From Solirubrobacterales bacterium (GTDB lineage: Bacteria > Actinomycetota > Thermoleophilia > Solirubrobacterales > 70-9), in the NCBI GenBank assembly GCA_035573435.1, contig DATMZR010000012.1, forward strand, positions 231,068-295,067: a stretch of DNA of 64,000 bases, written 5' to 3'. Position numbers and translations under genes: made by a program. The notes below the pieces were generated by a model. It searched no databases. It was given only the letters and a program-made list of their open reading frames with translations, and was not told the origin of the DNA. Positions 24,776 through 32,718 of this stretch are shown piece after piece (the stretch's first letter is position 1; the number at the start of each line of letters is the position of its first letter).

Positions 24776-25429
24776 ATCTCGATCGAAGCCGTCATCTTCG
24801 ACCTCGACGGAGTCCTGATCGACTCCGAGTCCGCCTGGGCGTCCGTTCGCGAGCAGGTGACCCGGGAGTCCGGCGGGCGCTGGCACGAGGGCGCGCAGGA
24901 GGAGATGATGGGCATGAGCTCCAGCGAGTGGTCGCGCTACATGCATTCCGAGCTGGGCGTGCCGATGGAGCCGAACGAGATCTCCGCCGCCGTGGTCAAG
25001 GAGCTCGGGGCCTACTACCGGCGCCGTATCCCGCTGCTGCCGCACGCCGTCGAGGCGGTGCGAGCGCTCGCCGGCCGCTGGCCGCTCGCGGTCGCCTCCT
25101 CGGCGAACCGTCCGCTGATCGACCTGGTGCTGGACCTGACCGGGATGGCCGGCCTCTTCCGCGCCACGGTCTCGTCCGAGGAGGTGCCGCGCGGAAAGCC
25201 CGACCCGGACGTCTACAACGAGGCCGCGCGGCGGCTCGACGTCGACCAGGGGGCCTGCGTGGCGGTCGAGGACTCGACCAACGGGATCCGCTCCGCCCAC
25301 GCCGCCGAAATGCGGGTCATCGCCGTCCCGCGCCCGGACTATCCCCCGTCCGCCGAGGCACTGCACCTCGCCGACGCGGTGATCGAGTCGCTGAGCGAAC
25401 TCGAGCCTGCCCTGGACGGGCTGTCCTGA
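24776..25429 (+). CDS. HAD-superfamily phosphatase (beta-phosphoglucomutase-like), no canonical start codon
   Basis: About 217 residues of the HAD subfamily IA: motif I VIFDLDGVLIDSES, motif II SSANRP, motif III lysine in RGKPDPDVY, motif IV VAVEDSTNG. Catalytic aspartates are in motif I. The first ATG/GTG/TTG in frame is the GTG at 24857, which would remove motif I and kill the enzyme. The frame is open back to the ileS stop without any ATG, GTG or TTG, so I set the start at the ATC at 24776, 6 nt after AGGG. An ATC start, or an ATG altered in this strain or assembly, are the alternatives. Probably co-transcribed with ileS. Confidence 0.75.
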   Translation: MSIEAVIFDLDGVLIDSESAWASVREQVTRESGGRWHEGAQEEMMGMSSSEWSRYMHSELGVPMEPNEISAAVVKELGAYYRRRIPLLPHAVEAVRALAGRWPLAVASSANRPLIDLVLDLTGMAGLFRATVSSEEVPRGKPDPDVYNEAARRLDVDQGACVAVEDSTNGIRSAHAAEMRVIAVPRPDYPPSAEALHLADAVIESLSELEPALDGLS

Positions 25430-25453
25430 TCTGCTGGTCCGCGTCCCGGCCGC

Positions 25454-26668
25454 TCAGCCCCGAACGACCTTGAACCGGTCCTTGGCCGGCGACGGGTCGG
25501 TCACGCCCATGCTCTTCGCCCGGACGAGGAAGGTGTAGCGCCCCGGGCCGACGCGGTACTTCTTCGGCGAGCTGCAGCGGTGGAAATTCGCCGCACCTCC
25601 GCCGCGCTTGAGGGCGCATTTGAAGCTCGAGCCGGGCGCACTCGAGCGGAACCTGAACTTGACGCTCGCCTTTCGGCTCCCGGCCTCGACCGGGCTGTCG
25701 GGGCGCTTGGTGATCGTGGTCTGGGGCGCGACGCCCTTGATCTTTGCCACCTTCTGGGCGGTCTCCAGGGAAACCCAGACGGTGCCGTTCGGCCCCAGGG
25801 TCAGATAGCGCGGGCCCGAGTTGTCGGGGAGCCCCTTGAACTGCTTCACATCTCCGCCCAGCGACAGCCGCCCGAGGGCGTGCTTGGCGAACTCGGCGAA
25901 CCACCAGTTGCCGTCGGGCGCGAAGGCGATTCCGAATGGATCGCTCTGGGGCACCTTGGTCGTCTTCGGCGTCCCGCCCAGTCTTATCCGCCCCACGGTC
26001 TGAGGATCGGTGCCCGGGTTCGAGTAGGCCACCTGCCCGTTCGGCCCGCCTGCGACCTCCTGGGGCCCGCCGCCGACGGCGAAGAACCCGGGGGTGCCGC
26101 CCGGCGCGGTGGTGACGATCCGCTGGCCGCCGAAGTCGGCGATCCAGAGCCTGCCGCCGGAGGCGGCGATTCCGCGCGCCGCCATGCCGTTGATCGTCGT
26201 CGCCTCGAAGCTCGCCGGGTCGGCGGGTGGGATCGACACGAGCTGGTCGGCGCTGGCCGTCCACAGCTTGCCGCCGGGCCCCGACCTGATCGCCCTTGGA
26301 TCGGAGATCTTGTCGATGTCGAAGTCCTGGGCCGAGTCCGGGTCGGCGGGCGGCACGCGGATGACGCCGCCGTTTCGGGTCAGCCAGAGGTTGCCGTCGG
26401 GCCCGGAGGTGATCCCGACGGGGTTGACCACCGCCGCCGGCGCGAATTCGGTCACGTCTCCGTTCGGCCCCACCCGCGCGAGCGTGTTGTTCTGCCCGCT
26501 GTTCGAGAGCGTTACCCAGATGTTGCCGTCAGGGCCACGCGCGATCTGGCCCGGCGTGCCGCTGAGGTCGAAGGCGCCCGCGAACGTGGGCCTCGCATCG
26601 GCCGGGGTCGCTGTTCCCAGCGCGATCAGGAAGGCAAGGATCGACGTCGCCCTCCCCCACCGTCGCAT
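25454..26668 (-). CDS. Secreted Vgb/NHL-type beta-propeller with C-terminal Ig-like domain
   Basis: 404 residues. The signal peptide is MRRWGRATSILAFLIALGTATPADA. Repeated IARGPDGNIWVT / ITSGPDGNLWLT / LTLGPNGTVWVS units form a propeller like virginiamycin B lyase and other streptogramin-lyase relatives. Residues from about 305 (TITKRPDSPVEAGSRKASVKFRF) form an Ig-like domain with paired cysteines (FKCAL, FHRCS). The lyase active-site histidines cannot be confirmed, so an extracellular binding or scaffold role is as likely as lyase activity. The start is supported by TATCGT 7 nt upstream. Confidence 0.78.
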   Translation of the reverse strand: MRRWGRATSILAFLIALGTATPADARPTFAGAFDLSGTPGQIARGPDGNIWVTLSNSGQNNTLARVGPNGDVTEFAPAAVVNPVGITSGPDGNLWLTRNGGVIRVPPADPDSAQDFDIDKISDPRAIRSGPGGKLWTASADQLVSIPPADPASFEATTINGMAARGIAASGGRLWIADFGGQRIVTTAPGGTPGFFAVGGGPQEVAGGPNGQVAYSNPGTDPQTVGRIRLGGTPKTTKVPQSDPFGIAFAPDGNWWFAEFAKHALGRLSLGGDVKQFKGLPDNSGPRYLTLGPNGTVWVSLETAQKVAKIKGVAPQTTITKRPDSPVEAGSRKASVKFRFRSSAPGSSFKCALKRGGGAANFHRCSSPKKYRVGPGRYTFLVRAKSMGVTDPSPAKDRFKVVRG

Positions 26669-26675
26669 GAGCGAA

Positions 26676-26681
26676 ACGATA
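26676..26681 (-). promoter_or_regulatory. -10 box (TATCGT), probable leaderless promoter
   Basis: On the minus strand TATCGT precedes the ATG at 26668 by 7 nt. Confidence 0.5.
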
Positions 26682-26732
26682 CTCGACCGCGCCCTGTTCG
26701 CCGAGGCGGGCCGCGCGTCGCCGGGGACCGCC

Positions 26733-27062
26733 CTAGGCGGTCAGCGCCGGTTCCAGCTCGGCCTCGAGGCGGCGCTTCGGCATCGCGCCTACAACCCGCT
26801 TGGCCTCGGCGCCGTCTCTGAACAGGATCAGGGTCGGGATCGAGAGGATGTCGAAGCGGGCCGCGGTCTGCTGGTTCTCGTCGGTGTTGATGCTGACGAT
26901 GCGAAGGTCATCGCGCTCGGCCGCCATCTCCTCGAGGATGGGGTGGACGATGCGGCAGGGCCCGCACCAGGGCGCCCAGAAGTCCACCAGCACCGGCTGC
27001 TCGGACTCGAGCACCTCAGACTGGAAGTTGCCGTCTGTCACGTCGGGGAGCTTCCCAGTCAC
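26733..27062 (-). CDS. trxA: Thioredoxin
   Basis: Cytoplasmic dithiol-disulfide oxidoreductase of 109 residues, standard length. Active site WCGPC with C33 and C36, followed by the cis-proline region SIPTLILF and the conserved strand VLVDFWAPW. The GTG start has AGGAG about 9 nt upstream, so a leader is used. Thioredoxin reductase is not in this window. Confidence 0.95.
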   Translation of the reverse strand: MTGKLPDVTDGNFQSEVLESEQPVLVDFWAPWCGPCRIVHPILEEMAAERDDLRIVSINTDENQQTAARFDILSIPTLILFRDGAEAKRVVGAMPKRRLEAELEPALTA

Positions 27063-27128
27063 TTCTCGTCTCCTGATCGCTTGGCCTGCATCGTCTCAAC
27101 TTGCCCCGCCGCGGTTCGGCCAGGCTCG

Positions 27129-27143
27129 CTATACAAAATATAG
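27129..27143 (-). promoter_or_regulatory. AT-rich inverted repeat upstream of trxA
   Basis: CTATA-N5-TATAG sits about 67 nt upstream of the trxA start in an otherwise GC-rich region. It may contain the -10 element and an operator for trxA. The palindrome is short and the assignment is tentative. Confidence 0.4.
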
Positions 27144-27183
27144 TACGAGCTCGCGAGGCGTCTTCCAGGCCTACCGGTCGGGA

Positions 27184-27921
27184 CTACCGCGGTCCCGGGA
27201 CCCCGTCACCGTCCCGAAGCCGCATGGCGGGCACTCGCCACGCAGCCTCGAGCATCACCCAGACGCTCATCTTCGATTCGCCCACGCGGCGGTCACGGAA
27301 GGTGATGGGAACCTCGACCACCCTGAAGCCGGCCACGATCGCACGGAAGGTGGTCTCGACCTGGAATGCGTAGCCCAGCGAGGCAAGGGATCCCGGGTCG
27401 ATCGCCTCCAAGACCCGCCGGTGAAAGATTTTGAAACCGCCGGTCAGGTCCCGGATCCCGACGCCCAGCGCGGCGCGGGCGTAGGCGCTGCCCCAGCGGC
27501 TGATGGCTCGCCTGCCCGGGCCCCAGTCGGCAACCTCCCCTCCCTCGACGTAGCGCGAGCCGAGCACCACGTCCGCGTCGGCCGCCGCTGCCAGCAGGCG
27601 AGGGAGGTCGGCGGGGTCGTGCGAGAAGTCGGCGTCCATATGGGCGACCAGCTCCGCGCCGCCCGCCAGCGCCTCCCGAAAGCCGGCGACGTACGCAGGT
27701 CCAAGGCCCCTCTTGGCCGACCGATGCAGGACCGCGACGTCGTCATCTTCTTGGGCCAGGCGATCGGCGATCCGCCCGGTGCCGTCGGGCGACGAATCGT
27801 CAACGATCAGGAGCCGCCGGGGCTCCGGCAACCGTTCGAGCGCGGCGGTGACGATCGCCTCGACGTTCGCGGCCTCGTTGTACGTGGGAATGACGAGCCA
27901 GACGCCCGCGTTCTCCGACAT
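27184..27921 (-). CDS. Polyprenol monophosphomannose synthase (GT2, Ppm/DPM1 type)
   Basis: Transfers mannose from GDP-mannose to polyprenyl phosphate for lipoglycan or protein mannosylation. 245 residues with VIPTYNEAANVEAIV, VDDSSPDGTG, the metal-binding AHMDADFSHDP, GSRYVEGG and a C-terminal acceptor region SAYARAALGVGIRDLTGGFKIF. There is no transmembrane extension, so it is a DPM1-like soluble catalytic subunit. The ATG follows TAGCAT by 6 nt. It diverges from polX with 46 bp between starts. Confidence 0.88.
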   Translation of the reverse strand: MSENAGVWLVIPTYNEAANVEAIVTAALERLPEPRRLLIVDDSSPDGTGRIADRLAQEDDDVAVLHRSAKRGLGPAYVAGFREALAGGAELVAHMDADFSHDPADLPRLLAAAADADVVLGSRYVEGGEVADWGPGRRAISRWGSAYARAALGVGIRDLTGGFKIFHRRVLEAIDPGSLASLGYAFQVETTFRAIVAGFRVVEVPITFRDRRVGESKMSVWVMLEAAWRVPAMRLRDGDGVPGPR

Positions 27922-27927
27922 CGGCGG

Positions 27928-27933
27928 ATGCTA
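27928..27933 (-). promoter_or_regulatory. -10 box (TAGCAT), probable leaderless promoter
   Basis: On the minus strand TAGCAT precedes the ATG at 27921 by 6 nt. Confidence 0.5.
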
Positions 27934-27967
27934 TTCGCCGTTCGCTCCTGGACGGCAGTATTGGGAC

Positions 27968-29698
27968 ATGCGAAACGCCGAGATTGCCGATGCCCTGAAC
28001 GAGCTGGCAACGTTGTATGAGCTCGACGGGGCGATCAGGTACCGGGTGCTCGCCTACCGGGAGGCGGCCCGGGTGATTCGACAGAGCCCCGTTTCCGTCG
28101 AAGAGCTGGCCCGTGCCGGCAGGGCGACCGAGCTGCCTGGAATCGGCAAAACCCTCGAGCAGAAGATCGTGGCGCTGCTCAAAGACGGCGAAATCCCAGC
28201 CGCGGCGAAACTGAAGCAGAAGTTCCCGCCGTCCCTGATCGAGGTGACCAGGGTCCCCGGAGTGGGCTCGAAGACGGCGCGCCGCCTCTACGACGAGCTG
28301 GGGGTCTCGAGCCTCGAGGAGCTGAGAGCCGCCGCCGAAGAGCAGCGCATCCGCCAGGTGAAGGGCCTCGGGCCGAAAGCGGAGGAAAACGTGCTGGCGG
28401 CGCTGGGCAGGTTGGCTGACAGGACGCCCACCGAGCGGCTGCTGCTCTCCCAGGTGCTGCCGATCGCCGAGCGGCTGGCCGAAGACCTGCGCGCCCACCC
28501 CGCCAGCACGGCGGTCGAGGTTGCCGGGTCGGCCCGGCGTCGAACCGAGACCTGCCACGACATCGATCTCATCGCCACCGCCAGCGAGCCCGCGGCGCTT
28601 GGGCAGGCCCTCCTGGAGCACCCCCTGGCGGCGACCAAGGGCTCTTCGGGCACAGGGGGCGCTCGGATCACGACTCACAACGGGATCGCGGTGGATCTGC
28701 GGATCGCCTCGCCGGCGGCGTACGGCAACCTGCTCCAGCACTTCACCGGCTCCGCCGAGCACAACATCGAGCTGCGCGAGCGGGCGGTGGGGATGGAGCT
28801 CTCCGTCTCCGAGCACGGAATCACCGACACGCGCACCGGGGAGATCTCCAGATACGCGACCGAGGCGGAGGTCTACGAGCGCCTCGACCTCGCCTACATT
28901 GAGCCCGAGCTGCGCGAGGCCAACGGCGAGATCGCCGCCGCGGCCGCCGGCACGCTGCCCAAGCTGGTGGCTCCGGAGGACATTCGCGGGGACCTCCACT
29001 CCCACACCACGCTCTCCGACGGCCACAACACCCTGGAGGAAATGGCGGAAGCCGCGCGCGCCCGTGGTTACAGCTACCTCGCGGTGACCGACCACTCCGC
29101 CAGCCACGGCTTCGGCAACCACGTCACCCCTGAACGGCTGCGGGAGCGGATCGAGGAGGTGCGCGAGTTCAACTCAGGCCGTCGCGGCTTCCGGGTGCTC
29201 GCCGGTTCGGAGATCAACATCCTCCCGGACGGCTCGCTCGACTACGCGGACGACCTGCTCGCAGAGCTCGATTGGGCGATCGCCAGCGTCCATACCTCGT
29301 TCAAGATCTCGAAGCGAGCGATGACCGAGCGGGTGATCGCCGCGATCGAGCATCCGCTCGTCGACTGCGTCGGCCATCTCAGCGGGCGCCTGATCGCAAG
29401 GCGAGATCCGTATGAGATCGACGTCGAGCGCGTGGTCGAGGCCGCCGTCCGCACGGGGACGATGCTCGAGATCAACGGAAATCCGAACCGGCGCGACCTC
29501 TCCGAGCACCACGCGCGGCTGGCCGCTGACGCCGGCGCCCTGATCTGCGTCAACACCGACGCCCATCGAGTGGCGACCCTGAACAACATGGTCTACGGGC
29601 TGGCCACCGCTCGCCGGGCGTGGCTGACCTCGAAGCAGGTGGCGAACACACGCACCTGGCGCGAGTTCGCCCGCCTGCGCAAGCGGACGAGGCGCTAG
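27968..29698 (+). CDS. polX: DNA polymerase/3'-5' exonuclease PolX
   Basis: Family X repair polymerase with a C-terminal PHP nuclease domain; 576 residues. N-terminal helical domain with helix-hairpin-helix motifs (ATELPGIGKTLEQKI, TRVPGVGSKTARRLY, VKGLGPKAEENV), a nucleotidyltransferase palm (GSARRRTETCHDIDL, VDLRIAS), then a PHP domain from about residue 338: DLHSHTTLSDG, VTDHSASHG, GSEINI, DWAIASVHTSF, VDCVGHLSGR and CVNTDAHR, giving the full metal-ligand set. It acts in base-excision repair gap filling. ATG 27968 sits at the family N-terminus; the stop overlaps the convergent DUF899 gene by 4 nt. Confidence 0.95.
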   Translation: MRNAEIADALNELATLYELDGAIRYRVLAYREAARVIRQSPVSVEELARAGRATELPGIGKTLEQKIVALLKDGEIPAAAKLKQKFPPSLIEVTRVPGVGSKTARRLYDELGVSSLEELRAAAEEQRIRQVKGLGPKAEENVLAALGRLADRTPTERLLLSQVLPIAERLAEDLRAHPASTAVEVAGSARRRTETCHDIDLIATASEPAALGQALLEHPLAATKGSSGTGGARITTHNGIAVDLRIASPAAYGNLLQHFTGSAEHNIELRERAVGMELSVSEHGITDTRTGEISRYATEAEVYERLDLAYIEPELREANGEIAAAAAGTLPKLVAPEDIRGDLHSHTTLSDGHNTLEEMAEAARARGYSYLAVTDHSASHGFGNHVTPERLRERIEEVREFNSGRRGFRVLAGSEINILPDGSLDYADDLLAELDWAIASVHTSFKISKRAMTERVIAAIEHPLVDCVGHLSGRLIARRDPYEIDVERVVEAAVRTGTMLEINGNPNRRDLSEHHARLAADAGALICVNTDAHRVATLNNMVYGLATARRAWLTSKQVANTRTWREFARLRKRTRR

Positions 29699-30426
29699 CC
29701 GTCGTACTCGTCGTGGCGCCTCAGCCAGAACGGCTCCGAGGCGCCTTCGTTGCGCCCGATCGGCGTCCGGTCGAGCAGGCCGTAGTAGCTCATCACCGGC
29801 TCGAGGCCGCGTGCGGTGGACACGTAGGTCCGGTAGACGGCGCCGTCCGACTTGATGTACACGCTCATGCCCGGTCCCTCGGTGACGTAGGCGGCGGGGT
29901 CGACGCCGCACGCCTCGGCGTTCTGGGTGACCGCCGCCGGGAGCTCGCCGTCGAGGAACGGCCGCAGCTCCTCCTCGGTGTGCACGAAGCCGAGCTCGCG
30001 GTTGAAGTCGCTGCCCGCCGTGGAGGCCCAGTTCAGGCCCCAGCCCATCCGCTCCTTGTATGCCTGAAGCTTTTCGAGCGAGGCCCGCGAGACGAGCATC
30101 AGCGTCACGTCGCGAGCGGCGAGGTGAACCGCGTTCGGATCGAGGTTGTCCGCGATCGACGAGCAGACTGGGCAGCCGGCCTCATATGGCGGCCCGAACA
30201 TGAAGTGGTAGATCAGCAGCTGTGAGCGCCCATCGAAGAGGTCGGCGAGGGACCTGGTTCCCCCGTCGGTGTCGAAGCTGTACTCCTGCTGGACCTGTAC
30301 CCAGGGAAGCTCGCGCCGCTGCCGCGCGAGCTCGTCGCTGCGGCGGGTGAGCTCCTTCTCCGCCGCCAGCAGCTTGTCGCGCTCCGCTTGCCACTCCTCC
30401 TGCGTTCCAACCTTGTGCTCCGTCAT
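29695..30426 (-). CDS. DUF899 thioredoxin-like protein
   Basis: 243 residues: a coiled N-terminal helix (EWQAERDKLLAAEKELTRRSDEL), then LPWVQV, SLADLFDGRSQLLIYHFMFGP and CPVCSSIADNL, a thioredoxin-like strand with a CPVC pair where an active-site CXXC would be, VTLMLVSRA and a C-terminal DYEYDG-like end. The family is often annotated as AhpC-like or dithiol-disulfide isomerase-like, but its reaction is not settled. ATG 30426 was preferred to the longer frame because AGGAGG lies 7-8 nt before it. It shares a 66-bp divergent region with the MarR gene and may be under its control. Confidence 0.8.
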   Translation of the reverse strand: MTEHKVGTQEEWQAERDKLLAAEKELTRRSDELARQRRELPWVQVQQEYSFDTDGGTRSLADLFDGRSQLLIYHFMFGPPYEAGCPVCSSIADNLDPNAVHLAARDVTLMLVSRASLEKLQAYKERMGWGLNWASTAGSDFNRELGFVHTEEELRPFLDGELPAAVTQNAEACGVDPAAYVTEGPGMSVYIKSDGAVYRTYVSTARGLEPVMSYYGLLDRTPIGRNEGASEPFWLRRHDEYDG

Positions 30427-30474
30427 CGCCGGGCCTCCTGTTCTCTGGGTCTCAGTCGTCGCCGGGATCATAGT

Positions 30475-30493
30475 TTGCTACGGTAATTAGCAA
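30475..30493. promoter_or_regulatory. MarR-type operator
   Basis: TTGCTA-N7-TAGCAA is a perfect 6-bp inverted repeat over 19 bp. The right arm ends on the A of the marR ATG and the left arm covers part of the -10 box TACGGT (30479-30484), which is followed by 8 nt and the start. Binding of the MarR dimer here would block its own leaderless promoter and could affect the divergent DUF899 gene. Confidence 0.7.
30479..30484 (+). promoter_or_regulatory. -10 box (TACGGT) inside the MarR operator
   Basis: TACGGT lies 8 nt before the ATG at 30493 and within the inverted repeat, as expected for autorepression. Confidence 0.45.
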
Positions 30494-30969
30494 TGGCAAG
30501 CACATCGCTCGTTAGCCGGTCGGCTTCTCGGGGTGTCTCCGATGAACGCCTCGGCGAGCTCGCGGCGCGCTTGCGACTGGCAATCACCCGCACGGCGCGT
30601 CGCCTGCGACAGGAGGCGGGGACCGAGCTCAGCCCGTCCCAGACTGCCGCGCTGGCGACGATCGAGCGCCACGGGCCCCTCACCCCGAGCTTCTTGGCCG
30701 AGCTGGAGCGGGTCCAGCGGCCCACCGCGACTCGGATCGTCGCCCGGCTCACGGACGAGGGGCTGATCGAGCGGGTCGCCGACCCCGCTGATGGAAGGTC
30801 GTTCACCGCCGCTGCCACGCCCAAGGGCCGCGCGTTGCTGAACAAGCTGCGAACCCGCAAGAACGCCTACCTGGCCCGCCGCCTTCGTCGGCTGGACCAG
30901 GCCGACCTCGCGGCGCTCGAACGGGCCGCCGAGATCCTCGAGCAGGTTCTCGAGGGTGAGCGCCGGTGA
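30493..30969 (+). CDS. MarR family transcriptional regulator
   Basis: 158 residues with a winged helix: LSPSQTAALATIERHGPLTPSFLAELERVQRPTATRIVARL for the helix-turn-helix region, then the wing VADPADGRSFTAAATPKG, and long flanking dimerisation helices. These regulators usually repress a linked efflux gene and are released by small phenolic or antibiotic ligands. Here the next gene, overlapping by 4 nt, is an MFS exporter, so drug-responsive control of export is the natural inference. The operator lies on its own start. Confidence 0.9.
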   Translation: MASTSLVSRSASRGVSDERLGELAARLRLAITRTARRLRQEAGTELSPSQTAALATIERHGPLTPSFLAELERVQRPTATRIVARLTDEGLIERVADPADGRSFTAAATPKGRALLNKLRTRKNAYLARRLRRLDQADLAALERAAEILEQVLEGERR

Positions 30970-32255
30970 GCAGGGCACTACGACGTTCCTTCTCCTCCCT
31001 GGCCGTCCCGAACTACCGCCGCTACTTCGCCGGACAGCTGATCTCGGTCAGCGGCAACTGGACCCAGGTGGTCGCCGAGATGTGGCTGATCCTGGCGCTG
31101 ACCGGCAGCGGCCTCGCAGTTGGAGCGACCTCGGCGCTCCAGTTCCTGCCGTTGCTCCTGTTCGGCGCCTGGGGAGGCCTGCTGGCCGATCGCCTCCCGA
31201 AGCGCTCGCTGCTCATGGTCACGCAGACGATGATGGCGCTGCCAGCCCTGGCCCTGTGGGCGGTGACAGGCGCCGGCGTCGTCACGCCGTGGATGGTCTA
31301 CGCCCTCGTCTTCGTCCGGGGAGCGATCAATGCGGTGGACTTCCCCACCCGGCAGAGCTTCGCGATCGAGATGGTGGGCGCCGAGCGGGTGGTCAACGCG
31401 GTCAGCCTCAACAGCGTCCTGATCCATTCCGCTCGCATCGTGGGGCCGGCTACGGCCGGCATCCTCATCACCACGGTCGGGGTCAGCACCTGTTTCCTGG
31501 TCAATGCGCTCTCGTTCGGCGCCATGGTCATCGCCCTGGGGGCGATGGAGTCGCACGAGCTTCGTCCTGCGCCCAGGACTTCCCAGCGCTCCGGCGCCGT
31601 TCGCGCCGCGCTGCGCCACGTTCGTGGCACCCCGGCCCTGGCGATTCCGCTCGCCATGATGGCCCTGGTCGGGACGCTGGGCTTCAACTTCCAGGTCATC
31701 CTGCCCCTGCTCGCGCGTTTCACCTTCGACGGCGGCGCCGCCGCCTATACCGCCCTCGCCGTAGCGATGGGCGCCGGATCGGTGGTCGGTGCCTTGGCGG
31801 CCGGCCTCCGCGGGCGGGTCGGGCCCGGCCTGTTGATCGGAGCCGCGTTCGGGTTCGGCGCCGCGGCGCTGATCGCCGCAGCGGCCCCCACCCTGCCCCT
31901 CGAGGCGATCGCCCTGGTTCCGCTCGGGGCCGCCAGCGTCACCTTCGCCGCTGGAGTGAACTCCTCGCTCCAGCTCGCCGCGGATCCGGCGATGCGTGGC
32001 CGGGTGATGGCCCTTTACTCCGTGGTCTTCCTCGGGTCGACCCCACTCGGGGGCCCGATCGCCGGATTGCTCAGCGAGGCGATCGATCCCCGGGCCGCCC
32101 TGGTGCTCGCCGGGGCCGCCGGAGTCGTGGCCGCGATCAGCGCCCGTCTGGCATTTGAATCAGCCGGGTGGTCTCGTCGCTCTCGGGTTGCGGGGGTGGC
32201 GGGTGCCCCGCCGGCATGCGATCGCGTCCCAGACCCGGCGTCCGGATCAGCTTGA
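30966..32255 (+). CDS. MFS transporter (EntS-like exporter, MFS_3)
   Basis: 429 residues with about 12 hydrophobic segments. FRRYFAGQ-like NYRRYFAGQLISVSGNWTQ, the loop GLLADRLPKRSLL between segments 2 and 3, VRGAINAVDFPTRQSF and the mid-protein break (HELRPAPRTSQRSGAVRAAL) match the MFS_3 enterobactin-exporter-like group. The GTG start overlaps the marR TGA. The last 40 residues (RRSRVAGVAGAPP and onward) are hydrophilic and run antisense over the last 119 bp of the convergent membrane-protein gene, so the natural end of the conserved domain is near residue 390. Confidence 0.88.
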   Translation: MSRALRRSFSSLAVPNYRRYFAGQLISVSGNWTQVVAEMWLILALTGSGLAVGATSALQFLPLLLFGAWGGLLADRLPKRSLLMVTQTMMALPALALWAVTGAGVVTPWMVYALVFVRGAINAVDFPTRQSFAIEMVGAERVVNAVSLNSVLIHSARIVGPATAGILITTVGVSTCFLVNALSFGAMVIALGAMESHELRPAPRTSQRSGAVRAALRHVRGTPALAIPLAMMALVGTLGFNFQVILPLLARFTFDGGAAAYTALAVAMGAGSVVGALAAGLRGRVGPGLLIGAAFGFGAAALIAAAAPTLPLEAIALVPLGAASVTFAAGVNSSLQLAADPAMRGRVMALYSVVFLGSTPLGGPIAGLLSEAIDPRAALVLAGAAGVVAAISARLAFESAGWSRRSRVAGVAGAPPACDRVPDPASGSA

Positions 32256-32718
32256 TCGGTTCCAGGGCAGAGGTCGGCTCGACATAGAAGCGCACGCCAT
32301 CGCGCTCCTCGATCGCGGTCACCGCCCGCTCGCGGTTGCGCCAGGCAAGCGCGTTCAGGACCGCGAAGCCGGCACCGACCGCGGCGACCTGAGGAAACAG
32401 CCATGCCACCCCGCCGACCACCACCGCGAAGACGCCGATCGGCCACAGCCTCAAGAACGCGATTCGCCCCGGGGTCTCGGTGGGCAGCGAGGTCGCCGTC
32501 CGGGCCGAGGCCAGCGCTTGCGCCATCGCCTCGCCCGCCCGGGAGGAGGCCCCCAGGAAGATGCCGAGTGCGGCGGCCAGCAGCCACCAGGCGCCCGCGA
32601 AGATCAGGGTCGCGTCGTCAGCCTCCAACTTCGCCGCCACCACAGTGACGGCGCCCAGCGCCGTCGCCGATCCCCCGATCAGCAACACGGTGAGCCGCAG
32701 GAGGTCCACGAACAGCAT
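32137..32718 (-). CDS. Putative membrane protein of unknown function
   Basis: 193 residues. Two hydrophobic hairpins: LLRLTVLLIGGSATALGAVTVVAA with AWWLLAAALGIFLGA, then LWPIGVFAVVVGGVAWLFPQVAAVGAGFAVL; the C-terminal 60 residues are soluble and end in a Pro-rich tail. No family recognised. Its ATG overlaps the otsB stop by 4 nt, so it is coupled to trehalose-phosphatase. Its 3' 119 bp overlap the MFS gene tail to tail. Confidence 0.7.
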   Translation of the reverse strand: MLFVDLLRLTVLLIGGSATALGAVTVVAAKLEADDATLIFAGAWWLLAAALGIFLGASSRAGEAMAQALASARTATSLPTETPGRIAFLRLWPIGVFAVVVGGVAWLFPQVAAVGAGFAVLNALAWRNRERAVTAIEERDGVRFYVEPTSALEPIKLIRTPGLGRDRMPAGHPPPPQPESDETTRLIQMPDGR

